From assembly GCA_964249405.1 (NCBI GenBank), contig CAXUBX010000079.1:1-15059 (forward strand): 15,059 bases of DNA, written 5' to 3'. The position numbers and the translations under genes are program-made. The DNA comes from CAXTPV01 sp964249405 (lineage in GTDB: Bacteria; Pseudomonadota; Alphaproteobacteria; Acetobacterales; Acetobacteraceae). Positions 1-7,577 of the stretch are shown here, piece after piece; the stretch's first letter is position 1; each line of letters begins with the position of its first letter. The notes below the pieces were generated by a model. It was not told the origin of the DNA. It searched no databases and saw only the letters and a program-made list of their open reading frames with translations.

Positions 1-20
1 CTCCGGGGCGGTTCTCGTTT

Positions 21-458
21 TCAGTCCCGCGCCGGCCGCTGATGCCGCGCCCGCGCGCCGCGCTCGATTGCGGCGGCCACCAGCGGATCGACGCCGAGCT
101 CTGCCATCACGAATTCCAGCATCTCCAGCAGCGGCTGGTTCGCCTTCGCCGACGCCGCCACCACCTCGCAGGCGAGCGCGTAGGCGGTCTCTCGCAACCG
201 CGGCTCCAGCGCCCCGCGGATCAGCCGCGCCGCGTGATTGAGGCCATCCTCTTCGCGAAGCAGCGCGATCGCCGCGCCGGTCGCGTGGTCAAGCCGCTCG
301 CTCGACACGTCCTGGAAGATCGGCAGCGTCTGCACCAGGCCCGACATCACGCCGATCTCGCGGTCGGAGATGCCGGCGCCGTCGGCGGCCGCCACCAGCA
401 CCATCGTGCAGATCAGCGCTTCCTGCGGGTCGAGCACCGTGTCCGTCTGGATCTCCAT
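21..458 (-). CDS. TerB-like (tellurite resistance TerB family) protein
   Basis: A 145-residue, all-alpha cytoplasmic protein. Residues about 11-40 (PQEALICTMVLVAAADGAGI followed by SDREIG) match the helix, 'aaaDG.is..E', helix pattern of TerB-type folds. Residues 94-125 look like a second, mirrored repeat that lacks the acidic turn. The family is linked to tellurite and stress phenotypes, but single stand-alone members like this one mostly have no known function. I chose the ATG at 458 because a strong Shine-Dalgarno (GGGAGGA) lies about 10 nt upstream. An in-frame extension to 497 adds 13 Arg-rich residues and no better ribosome site. It sits 58 bp downstream of the helicase on the same strand, so it is probably the second gene of that transcript. 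The family call is by pattern only; the function is not known. Confidence 0.7.
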   Translation of the reverse strand: MEIQTDTVLDPQEALICTMVLVAAADGAGISDREIGVMSGLVQTLPIFQDVSSERLDHATGAAIALLREEDGLNHAARLIRGALEPRLRETAYALACEVVAASAKANQPLLEMLEFVMAELGVDPLVAAAIERGARARHQRPARD

Positions 459-516
459 CGCAATCCTGTCCTCCCTCGCGCGCCGCACCCTGCCCAAGCG
501 GCGCGCGATTGCAAAG

Positions 517-3168
517 TCAGGGCTCCGCGAGGAACCGCCGGGCCCGCGACACGGCCTCGGCCAACCCGACCCGCTCCGGCGAGACGCCCTCGGGGAACGC
601 GCCCATCAGGCGGCTCGGCATCCGCCGGTCGAGCAGCACGAACACGCCTCGGTCCGTGGTGCTCCGGATCAGCCGGCCGAACGCCTGCCGGAGCCGCAAT
701 CTGACGACCCGGTCGTCGTAGGCGGCGGGCTCGCCGCCCGAGAGATGCAGCCGTCGCTCGCGGTGCAGGATGTCCGGCCGCATCCAGGGCACGCGCTCGA
801 ACACCACGATCCGGAGCGCCTTGCCCGGAACGTCGACGCCGTCGCGCATCGCATCCGTGCCGAGCATGCAGGAATCGATCTCGGCCCGGAACACGTCGAC
901 CAGGCTCGCATTGTCCATCGCGTCGACATGCTGGGCGAGAAGCGGGATCCCGGCCTGCTCCAGAGGGACCGCGATCCGCGCATGCACCGCGCGCAGTCGG
1001 GCGATCGCGGTGAACAGCCCGAGGCCGCCACCGCCGGCGGCCAGGAACAGCGCGCGGAAGGCGCCGGCGAGCGTCTCGGGTTCGTTGGGCGGAACGTCGG
1101 TCACGATAAGGCAGCGCGTCTGTCGTGCGTAGTCGAACGGGCTCGGCAGCGCCGCCCGGATCGCCGGCGAGGGAAGGTGCGGCGCGCCCACGAGCGCCTC
1201 GGCCGCCTCCCAGGCGCGCTCCGCGTCGTTCCCGTCCTGCGTCTCACCGGTGCGGTCGCGGAGCGTCGCCGAGGTCACCAGGATCCCGTGCGCGGTCGTG
1301 CCGAGACAGAGCGCGAAGGGCAGCGTCGGATCGAGCCAGTGCCGGCAGAGCGCCACGTCCTCCGACGACCCGCCCTCCCGTCCGGCGAGCCTGACCACGT
1401 GGACGTGCTCGGAGCGCGCGCCCGGCTCGGCGGACGGCGGTGCGCTCGTCGCACCGAGCATCTCGATCCAGGCCGCGAGACGCAGCAGCGCGCGCCGCCG
1501 GATCACGCCGGTCATGGCCTCGATCCGGTTCCGTGTCGGCGCATCGAGGGTGGCCGCTTCCTCTTCGAGCCTGGCGAAGAGCCGCTCCGCCAGCGTCGCG
1601 AGCGGCGCCCGGATCCGGTCCAGCGCTCGAGCCAGCACATCGGCGGCCTCGGTGACGCCGGGTGCTGCGGGATGGAGGTCGCATTCCGCTTCGCCGCGCC
1701 CGAGAACCTGCTCGCGGAGCAGAGCGAGAAACGCTTCCGCCGGGTTCGGGGGCGATCCGGCCGGGACGGCTCCGGCTCCCGTGATCCGGCCCGACCACCC
1801 CGGCGCCGGCAGCGCTTGCCCGGCCGCCGTCAACGCGGCTTCGAGCGGGGTTTCCAGCGTCGCTTCGCCCGCGACGAGGTCGTCGAGCCGTCGGCGGAGG
1901 CCGCGTGCCCGCGAGCGGGCTCCCTCGGCGCCGAGCAGCCAGCGCCGGAGCTCCGCGGCCTCGAGACCCGAGAGTTCGATCGAGAAGGCGCCGTCGGCGG
2001 CTTCCGGGATGTGGTGTCCTTCGTCGAACACGTAGCGTGTCGGCACGCGGTCTTCGGCGCGACCGCCACCACGCGTCTCGGCCGCCTGCGACATCACGAG
2101 CGCATGGTTCGCGATCACCAGGTCGGCGTCGCGCGCCCGCCGGATCGAGTGCTCGACATAGCAGGCGCCGTAATGGGGGCAGGCGCCGTGGATGCACTCG
2201 CCGCGCCGGTCGGCGAGCGAGGCGATCAACGGCGCGCCGAACAGGTCGCGGAGCCAGCCGGGGAAGTCGCCGCTGGAGAGATCGCCGTTCTCGGTCGCGA
2301 GCGCCCAGCGCGCGACGAGCGCCAGCGGCACGGTCGCGCTCCCCGCGCTTCGCCCGGGACCGGCCGCCGCATCCCGTCCGCGGGCGGTCCGGACGGCATC
2401 CTCGTAGTTCAGCAGGCANNNNNNNNNNNNNNNNNNNNNNNNNNNNNNNNNNNNNNNNNNNNNNNNNNNNNNNNNNNNNNNNNNNNNNNNNNNNNNNNNN
2501 NNNNNNNNNNNNNNNNNNCCGGCGGCGGCATGGGCGTAATCGGACTGGCCGGGCCGCTCCTCGGCCCCGTCGCCGAGCAGGGAAGCGAGCCGGCGCCGGC
2601 TCGCCTCGGGAGGCACCGGGTGCGATGCCGGGGCCGGCCGCGGGGCGGTCTCTTCCCAGACCGGAAGCCGGCGCCAGACCGCGAGCGCTTCGCCGCCGCG
2701 GGACGAGGGTTTCGCTCCGGCAAGGGCGGCGAGCACCGATCGCGACCAGGACCACCCGGCCTCGGCGAGCACCGTCGCGAGCGACGCCGCGTCGGCGCCG
2801 GTCGGCGTCGCTTTCATGCGTCCGAGCCGGTCGAGCAGCGTGTCGGCGATCCGCGGCAGCAGCGCCGCCTCGCCTTCCTGGTCCGCCGGGACGGGCAGTT
2901 CGAGCGCGAGCGCGAGGCCGCGCGGCGTCGGTGCGGCGCCGCTGGCCGGGCGGACGAAGGCGAACAGCTCCAGCAGATCGAGCGCCGGGAAGCCGGCGAC
3001 GCCGAGCCGCCGCGCCGTCGCCGGAAGATGCACGACCAGCGGCGGTGGCAGTGTCGGCAAGAGGCGCCGCGCGTCCTCCGGCGAGAGGGTCAGGAACTCG
3101 CCGTCGCCGGTGAGAAGCGTCGCCCGCGCATGACCGGCGACGAGGGCGGGGGTCGGCGAGGAGGACAT
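517..3168 (-). CDS. DinG/XPD-family ATP-dependent Fe-S DNA helicase (interrupted by assembly gap)
   Basis: A superfamily 2 helicase of the DinG/YoaA/XPD type, expected to unwind DNA 5'->3' in repair or R-loop/replication conflict. Visible motifs: motif II as DEGHH (2025-2011), motif V region GTDAMRDGVDVPG, and motif VI QAFGRLIR (687-664). Four cysteines have codons at 2418-2416, 2196-2194, 2181-2179 and 2163-2161, giving C-X73-C-X4-C-X5-C. From memory this equals the Fe-S ligand spacing of E. coli DinG. The N-terminal ~210 residues form an extra domain seen in long alphaproteobacterial homologues. The Walker A motif is not visible: it should lie just before the first cysteine, inside the 100-N gap, whose length is nominal. 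The ATG at 3168 begins MSSSPTPALVAG, which fits the family. A GTG at 3210 gives an extra 14 residues and cannot be excluded. Reading continues in frame across the Ns, but that frame is arbitrary. Confidence 0.88.
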   Translation of the reverse strand: MSSSPTPALVAGHARATLLTGDGEFLTLSPEDARRLLPTLPPPLVVHLPATARRLGVAGFPALDLLELFAFVRPASGAAPTPRGLALALELPVPADQEGEAALLPRIADTLLDRLGRMKATPTGADAASLATVLAEAGWSWSRSVLAALAGAKPSSRGGEALAVWRRLPVWEETAPRPAPASHPVPPEASRRRLASLLGDGAEERPGQSDYAHAAAXXXXXXXXXXXXXXXXXXXXXXXXXXXXXXXXXXCLLNYEDAVRTARGRDAAAGPGRSAGSATVPLALVARWALATENGDLSSGDFPGWLRDLFGAPLIASLADRRGECIHGACPHYGACYVEHSIRRARDADLVIANHALVMSQAAETRGGGRAEDRVPTRYVFDEGHHIPEAADGAFSIELSGLEAAELRRWLLGAEGARSRARGLRRRLDDLVAGEATLETPLEAALTAAGQALPAPGWSGRITGAGAVPAGSPPNPAEAFLALLREQVLGRGEAECDLHPAAPGVTEAADVLARALDRIRAPLATLAERLFARLEEEAATLDAPTRNRIEAMTGVIRRRALLRLAAWIEMLGATSAPPSAEPGARSEHVHVVRLAGREGGSSEDVALCRHWLDPTLPFALCLGTTAHGILVTSATLRDRTGETQDGNDAERAWEAAEALVGAPHLPSPAIRAALPSPFDYARQTRCLIVTDVPPNEPETLAGAFRALFLAAGGGGLGLFTAIARLRAVHARIAVPLEQAGIPLLAQHVDAMDNASLVDVFRAEIDSCMLGTDAMRDGVDVPGKALRIVVFERVPWMRPDILHRERRLHLSGGEPAAYDDRVVRLRLRQAFGRLIRSTTDRGVFVLLDRRMPSRLMGAFPEGVSPERVGLAEAVSRARRFLAEP
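2419..2518. other. Assembly gap (100 N)
   Basis: Exactly 100 undetermined bases, the conventional placeholder for a gap of unknown size. They lie inside the helicase gene. The flanks read DYAHAAA on the N-terminal side and CLLNYEDAV on the C-terminal side. In homologues as I remember them, about 80-90 residues including the P-loop separate these, so the true gap is probably nearer 250 bp than 100 bp. This is an artefact and not a biological feature. Confidence 0.97.
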
Positions 3169-3250
3169 CGCCGGACAATGGCGGCCACCCCACCCTGCGT
3201 CCATCGGCACCGAGTGGCGCCGGGACGCCGAAAAGGGCTACACTGTGACG

Positions 3251-3394
3251 ATGAGTGACAACCTGGTTCTGGAGCATCGCCGCGCAGGCCGGCCGGACGA
3301 GCAGGCGGTCGAACGGCTCTCCGGGCCCCCGGACCGCGTCCGCGGCGGTGCGGAAGTCGTCGGGAAGTGCCTGGCCCTCGTCGAAGCGTCGTAG
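3251..3394 (+). CDS. Small 47-residue ORF upstream of lysK, resembling the start of an SDNLVLEH family protein (possible remnant)
   Basis: The ORF starts MSDNLVLEHRRAGRPDEQ and stops at a TAG at 3392. The first nine residues are those with which a family of short coiled-coil hypothetical proteins of alphaproteobacteria begins, from memory. Those proteins run to roughly 75-100 residues, whereas this one stops after LALVEAS. The later portion resembles that family only loosely, which suggests a gene worn down by substitutions and a premature stop, or a divergent short member. A TACACT box (3239-3244) sits seven bases before the ATG, where a -10 element for a leaderless transcript would be, and AAAAGGG lies at 3231-3237. 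Its stop is 10 nt before the lysK GTG, so it could feed ribosomes to lysK, which has no visible ribosome site of its own. Chance similarity of a short string remains possible. Confidence 0.38.
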   Translation: MSDNLVLEHRRAGRPDEQAVERLSGPPDRVRGGAEVVGKCLALVEAS

Positions 3395-3404
3395 TCGTCC
3401 GGCC

Positions 3405-4997
3405 GTGGTCGACAGCCCGGATCCTGCATTGCCGAAGGCCTGGCCGTTCGCCGAGGCCGCGCGGCTGTTGGCCGGCACCGAGGCGCGGCGGGCGCGCGGC
3501 GATGACCGGCCGGCGCTGTTCGAGACCGGATACGGGCCGTCCGGGCTTCCCCATGTCGGGACCTTCGGCGAGGTCGCCCGTACCGAGTGGGTGCGTCTTG
3601 CCTACGCGACGTTGAGCGGCGGCGCCCCGACCCGGCTCATCTCGTTCAGCGACGACATGGACGGCTTGCGGAAGGTGCCGGCCAACGTGCCGAACGGCGA
3701 CATGCTCGCGCGTCATCTCGGCCAGCCGCTGTCGCGCATCCCGGATCCGTTCGGGACCCACGAGAGTTTCGGCGCCCACAACAACGCGCGTCTTCGCGCC
3801 TTCCTCGACCGGTTCGGCTTCGACTACGAGTTCGTCTCCGCCGCGGACGCCTACCGGAGCGGCCGCTTCGACGCGGCGTTGCGGCGCGTGCTCGCGTGTC
3901 ACCATGCGATCGTGGACGTGATCGCCCCGACACTGGGCCCGGAGCGTCGCGCGACTTATTCGCCGGTGCTGCCGATCCATCCCCGAACCGGCATCGTGAT
4001 GCAGGTGGCGATCGAGCGGGTCGATCCGGAGGGGGCGACCGTCACCTGGCGCGATCCGGAAAGCGGGGAGGGGTTCGAGACCTCGGTGCTCGGCGGTGCC
4101 GCCAAGATGCAGTGGAAGGCCGACTGGGCGATGCGCTGGGCGGCACTCGGGGTCGACTACGAGATGTCCGGCAAGGACCTGATCGACAGCGTGCGGTTGT
4201 CGGGGCGCGTGGTCCGCATTCTCGGGCGCGAGCCGCCGCTCGGGTTGACCGCGGAGATGTTCCTCGACGAGCACGGCGAGAAGATCAGCAAGTCGCGGGG
4301 GAACGGGATCGCCGTCGAGGACTGGCTTCGCTACGCGCCCGCCGAGAGTCTCGCGCAGTACATGTTCAATCAGCCGCAGCGCGCGAAACGTCTGTTCTTC
4401 GACGTGATCCCGCGTGCGGTCGACGAGTATGTCGCGAACGTGGAACGCATGCGGGCGGACGGTGCGGCCGGAACCGAGATCCACGACAACCCCGCCTGGT
4501 TCATTCATGGCGGCCGGATCCCGAACGCGGCGGGCTCGCCGCTCGGGTTCGGCATGCTGCTGAACCTCGCCTCGGTGGCCAACGCGGAGACGCCCGACGT
4601 GCTGTGGGGCTTCATCTCGCGCTACGCCCCGGGCGCCTCGCCGGACGCGATGCCGTTCCTCGCCCGCCTTGCCGAGCACGCGGTTGCCTATTACCGGGAC
4701 TTCGTGCGTCCTGCGAAGCGGTTCCGGGCGCCGACGGACGCCGAACGTCCGGCCCTCGCCGATCTCGCCGCCGGCTTGCGTGGCCTGCCGCCGGACGCGC
4801 CCGCCGAGACGGTGCAGGATGCGGTGTTCGCGGTCGGCAAGCGCCATCGGATCGAGCCGCTCCGGGCCTGGTTCGGCTGCCTCTACGAGGTCCTGCTCGG
4901 CCAGTCCGAGGGGCCACGCTTCGGCATCTTCGCCTCCGTCTACGGCCTTGAAGCGACGGCGGCGCTGATCGACGACAGGATCAGTCCGGTCTCGTGA
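3405..4997 (+). CDS. lysK: Class I lysyl-tRNA synthetase
   Basis: Charges tRNA-Lys with lysine in the cytoplasm. This is the class I (Rossmann-fold) LysRS found in archaea, spirochaetes and many alphaproteobacteria, unrelated to bacterial class II LysS. Numbering from the GTG start, the HIGH-like motif is HVGT at 50-53 (within ETGYGPSGLPHVGTFGEVAR) and the KMSKS-like motif is KISKS at 293-297, followed by RGNG. The block SFSDDMDGLRKVPANVP is characteristic of this enzyme. At about 530 residues the length is normal. The reading frame is open back to an ATG at 3255, but the added 50 residues are low-complexity and Arg/Ser-rich. Homology begins near KAWPFAEA, so the GTG at 3405 is preferred. No Shine-Dalgarno precedes it and the start is uncertain by a few codons (a TTG at 3426 is an alternative). 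The stop overlaps the next gene's start as GTGA. Confidence 0.95.
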   Translation: MVDSPDPALPKAWPFAEAARLLAGTEARRARGDDRPALFETGYGPSGLPHVGTFGEVARTEWVRLAYATLSGGAPTRLISFSDDMDGLRKVPANVPNGDMLARHLGQPLSRIPDPFGTHESFGAHNNARLRAFLDRFGFDYEFVSAADAYRSGRFDAALRRVLACHHAIVDVIAPTLGPERRATYSPVLPIHPRTGIVMQVAIERVDPEGATVTWRDPESGEGFETSVLGGAAKMQWKADWAMRWAALGVDYEMSGKDLIDSVRLSGRVVRILGREPPLGLTAEMFLDEHGEKISKSRGNGIAVEDWLRYAPAESLAQYMFNQPQRAKRLFFDVIPRAVDEYVANVERMRADGAAGTEIHDNPAWFIHGGRIPNAAGSPLGFGMLLNLASVANAETPDVLWGFISRYAPGASPDAMPFLARLAEHAVAYYRDFVRPAKRFRAPTDAERPALADLAAGLRGLPPDAPAETVQDAVFAVGKRHRIEPLRAWFGCLYEVLLGQSEGPRFGIFASVYGLEATAALIDDRISPVS

Positions 4998-7024
4998 GGA
5001 GGTTGCCGACCCTCCTCGGCATCGCACTCCTGATCGGCGCCGGGTTCGTCGTCACCCGCGAGTTCCGCCATATCCGCCCGCACGAGATCGAGGCCGCGGT
5101 CCGCGCCATCCCGCGCCGGTCGCTGGCCATCGCGGGGGCCTGGACCTTCGCGTCCTTCTTCGTGCTGACCTTCTACGACCGCCTGGCGACGCGCTATGCC
5201 GGGCATCGCCTCGCCTATGCGCGCACCGCGTTCGCCTCGTTCTGCGCCTACGTGCTCTCCCACAATCTCGGCTTCTCGGCGCTGTCGGGCGGCGCGGTCC
5301 GCTACCGGCTCTATGCCGCCTGGGGCCTGACCCCCGCCGCGATCGCGCGCGTCATCGCCTTCTGCTCGCTGACGTTCGGCCTCGGCGCGCTCGCGATCGG
5401 CGGCGCGGTCGCGATCACCGAGCCGGGCGCGGTGCCGGTGGCGGGTCCGGCGCTTCCCCGGTTCGTGATCGTTGCGGTCGGGATCGTTCTGTGGGCCGTG
5501 CTCGCGGGCTACGTGACGCTGGCCCGACGGATCCCGCTGATCCGCATCGCCGGCCACGACGTGGCCCTTCCAGGCTTTCGCACCGCGATCAATCAGGTCG
5601 TGCTCGCGACCGCCGATGTCGGTGCCACCGCGGCGATCGCCTATTCGCTGCTGCCGGCGGCCCAAGGCCTCGACTACACGCGCTTCCTCACGATCTACAT
5701 GGCGTCCTACGCGGCGGGGCTGATCGCCTCCCTGCCGGGTGGCCTCGGCGTGTTCGACACAGCGATGCTGCTCGGTCTCCGGCCCTACCTGCCGGCGCCC
5801 ACCATCATCGGCGCGGTTCTGGTCTTCCGCCTCTTCTACTACGTCGTGCCGCTGTTCCTCGCAGGCATCCTGTTCTCCGGCCACGAGCTCTATCTCAGAA
5901 GCCCGACCCGCGGCCGCCTCAAATCCCGCTCGTCCGGCCTGATCCGGGCGAGCGAGGCGGATTTCTCGGTGGCCGTCTCCACCGGCCTGGTCGCGATCGC
6001 CGGCGCGCTCCTGCTCGCGATCGGGGTTGCTGAACCGGAGGTCGCGATTCCATGGGCCTCGACGCTCGGTCGGCTCGGCTTCCTGGCCACCGGGGCCAGC
6101 GACTACGCGACCTCGCTGATCGGCTGCGGGCTGATGGTGCTCGCGATCGGGCTCGCCCAGCGGGTGACGCTCGCCTGGGGCGCCTCGATCGTGCTGCTGC
6201 TGATCGCATCCGTGCTCTGCGTGCTGCAGCATGCGCCGGTCTGGATCGCGGTCTCCGAGTTCGTCGCCGCCCTGGTCACCCTGCCGTTCCGCAACGCCTA
6301 CTACCGCCACGCCCGGCTGCTCGCCGAGCCGCTCGATCCCGGCACCGCGGTGCCGCTGATCGCGCTCGCGGGGTCGGTGCTCGCCTTCGCGATGCTGGCC
6401 CCGGATTTCCGCTATCTCGACAACACCTCCTGGTGGCAGCTGGTGATGACCTCGACGCTGCCCGGCCGGCTTCGGGTCTCGGTGGCGCTGCTGGTGGTCG
6501 TGTTCCTGTTCGCGACCTGGCGGCTGATCCGTCCCGGCCGTGTCGCCTCGCTCGCCTGGACCGAGGAGGCGCGTCGCTTCTTCGAGGGCTCCGGTGCCGA
6601 GCTGCCGGAGAACGCCGACGGCATCGTGCTCGGCGAGACAGGCCGGTCTTGCATCGCGTTCCGGCGGGCGGGCGGCGTGCTGGTCGGCCTCGGCGATCCG
6701 GCGGGCCCCTCGCCGGACCGGATCTCGGCGATCTGGCGCCTCCGCGATCTCGCGGTGCAGGAGGGGCGTGCGACCGCGGTCTGGCGCGCCGGTCCCGAAC
6801 TCCTCCAGACCTGGAACAGTCTCGGCCTGATCGCCTGGCCGCTCGGGCCCGACGAGAGACCCCGACCGGCCTTCGAGGGGCCGCTCGTCTCCGACCCGGC
6901 CGAGCGTTTCGTGTGCTTCCCGGACGACGCGGAACTCGGCACCGTGCTCCGCGCCGTCGGCCTCGCGCCCGAAGCCGCCGCGCGTACGCGTCTCCGGATC
7001 CTCACCACCCGAAGGCGAGCATGA
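4994..7024 (+). CDS. MprF-like membrane protein (flippase domain plus truncated lysyl-phosphatidylglycerol synthase domain)
   Basis: A 676-residue inner-membrane protein. Residues about 1-510 contain roughly 12-14 hydrophobic segments. Within them are the blocks LSHNLGFSALSGGAVRYRLY and SLPGGLGVFDTAMLLGL, typical of the lysylphosphatidylglycerol synthase TM (UPF0104) region that flips modified lipid. Residues 535-676 are soluble. They include SCIAFRRAGGVLVGLGDPAGP (from 552), matching the first half of the DUF2156 transferase domain of MprF. Full-length MprF proteins are about 840-880 residues, so roughly 200 residues, including the second GNAT-like fold that binds Lys-tRNA, are absent. The GTG start overlaps the lysK stop, so translation is very likely coupled. 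Its last 23 bp overlap the convergent kinase gene. It may still flip lipids or bind lipid without making Lys-PG. The family is certain; the activity is not. Confidence 0.87.
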   Translation: MRRLPTLLGIALLIGAGFVVTREFRHIRPHEIEAAVRAIPRRSLAIAGAWTFASFFVLTFYDRLATRYAGHRLAYARTAFASFCAYVLSHNLGFSALSGGAVRYRLYAAWGLTPAAIARVIAFCSLTFGLGALAIGGAVAITEPGAVPVAGPALPRFVIVAVGIVLWAVLAGYVTLARRIPLIRIAGHDVALPGFRTAINQVVLATADVGATAAIAYSLLPAAQGLDYTRFLTIYMASYAAGLIASLPGGLGVFDTAMLLGLRPYLPAPTIIGAVLVFRLFYYVVPLFLAGILFSGHELYLRSPTRGRLKSRSSGLIRASEADFSVAVSTGLVAIAGALLLAIGVAEPEVAIPWASTLGRLGFLATGASDYATSLIGCGLMVLAIGLAQRVTLAWGASIVLLLIASVLCVLQHAPVWIAVSEFVAALVTLPFRNAYYRHARLLAEPLDPGTAVPLIALAGSVLAFAMLAPDFRYLDNTSWWQLVMTSTLPGRLRVSVALLVVVFLFATWRLIRPGRVASLAWTEEARRFFEGSGAELPENADGIVLGETGRSCIAFRRAGGVLVGLGDPAGPSPDRISAIWRLRDLAVQEGRATAVWRAGPELLQTWNSLGLIAWPLGPDERPRPAFEGPLVSDPAERFVCFPDDAELGTVLRAVGLAPEAAARTRLRILTTRRRA

Positions 7025-7577
7025 TCGTTCTGGCGAGGGTCTCGGCCCCGCCGGTCGTCGTGTCGAGTTCGAGATCGTATTCGACGCCCCGGTGAACGCG
7101 GTCGAACTGCCAGCGCGCGAGGCCGATCGCCCGATCGCCGCGAGCCCGTTCGCGGGCCTCGAGCACGTCGAGCGGCGCGTGAAGACCGACGAAACGGAGG
7201 TCGAACCGCGAGAGCAGCGCGCGATAGTCGGCCTGCTCGCCCCCGTCGACCATCACGTCGTCGACCACGAGATCGCTCCCCGCCTCCGCCATCGCGGCGA
7301 CTGCACGGCGCATGCCGCGCATCGTGCGCGCCATCACCGGTCCCGATCTGACGGCGAGGCAGGGACCGCCATTGTCCGGAACGGGCTCGAACCAGAGACC
7401 GTCGTCATGCCCGATCAGATGCCGAGGGAGCATCTCGCAGAACGCGTCCATCGCGACGTGCAGGATCGGCGAGGCCGCCACGGCCTGCAGGGCGCGTGCG
7501 GTCGAGCTCTTCCCGACACTGCCGACGCCGTTCAGCACGACGATCCTGGCAGGGCGGGGCGCGCCCGGACCGGTCAT
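7002..7577 (-). CDS. Chloramphenicol phosphotransferase-like (CPT family) P-loop kinase
   Basis: A 191-residue cytoplasmic protein with a Walker A motif GVGSVGKSS at residues 17-25 in the family-type opening RIVVLNGVGSVGKSS, and an acidic residue in HVAMDAF (D44). D44 corresponds to the catalytic Asp of Streptomyces CPT, which phosphorylates the 3'-hydroxyl of chloramphenicol. SDLVVDDVMV (101-110) fits the strand before the Walker B-like acidic pair. Most family members outside antibiotic producers are of unknown substrate, and nothing here shows drug resistance. The ATG at 7577 overlaps the TGA of the upstream glycosylase gene (ATGA), giving translational coupling as the last gene of a four-gene minus-strand operon. 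An open frame continues upstream of the ATG but is only a shadow of the glycosylase. The 3' end overlaps the mprF-like gene by 23 bp. Confidence 0.85.
   Translation of the reverse strand: MTGPGAPRPARIVVLNGVGSVGKSSTARALQAVAASPILHVAMDAFCEMLPRHLIGHDDGLWFEPVPDNGGPCLAVRSGPVMARTMRGMRRAVAAMAEAGSDLVVDDVMVDGGEQADYRALLSRFDLRFVGLHAPLDVLEARERARGDRAIGLARWQFDRVHRGVEYDLELDTTTGGAETLARTIMLAFGW

Noticed and set aside
2419..2518. Loss of the helicase P-loop as a real biological event
   Set aside because: The 100 Ns are a placeholder of unknown true length covering exactly the P-loop region.
238..3258. Open frame of about 1000 codons on the plus strand
   Set aside because: It is antisense to the helicase and TerB-like genes, Arg/Pro-rich, and without recognisable domains. 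Long antisense frames are expected in DNA this GC-rich.
3255..3404. N-terminal extension of lysK from an ATG at 3255
   Set aside because: The extra 50 residues are Ser/Arg-rich and unlike the family, whose similarity starts near KAWPF. There is no ribosome site at the right distance.
3090..6310. Long minus-strand open frames across lysK and the mprF-like gene
   Set aside because: The His/Arg/Asp-rich composition is the reverse-complement shadow of well-recognised plus-strand genes.
7002..7577. Chloramphenicol resistance gene
   Set aside because: The fold and Asp are shared with the resistance enzyme, but most family members have other, unknown substrates and there is no resistance or mobile-element context.
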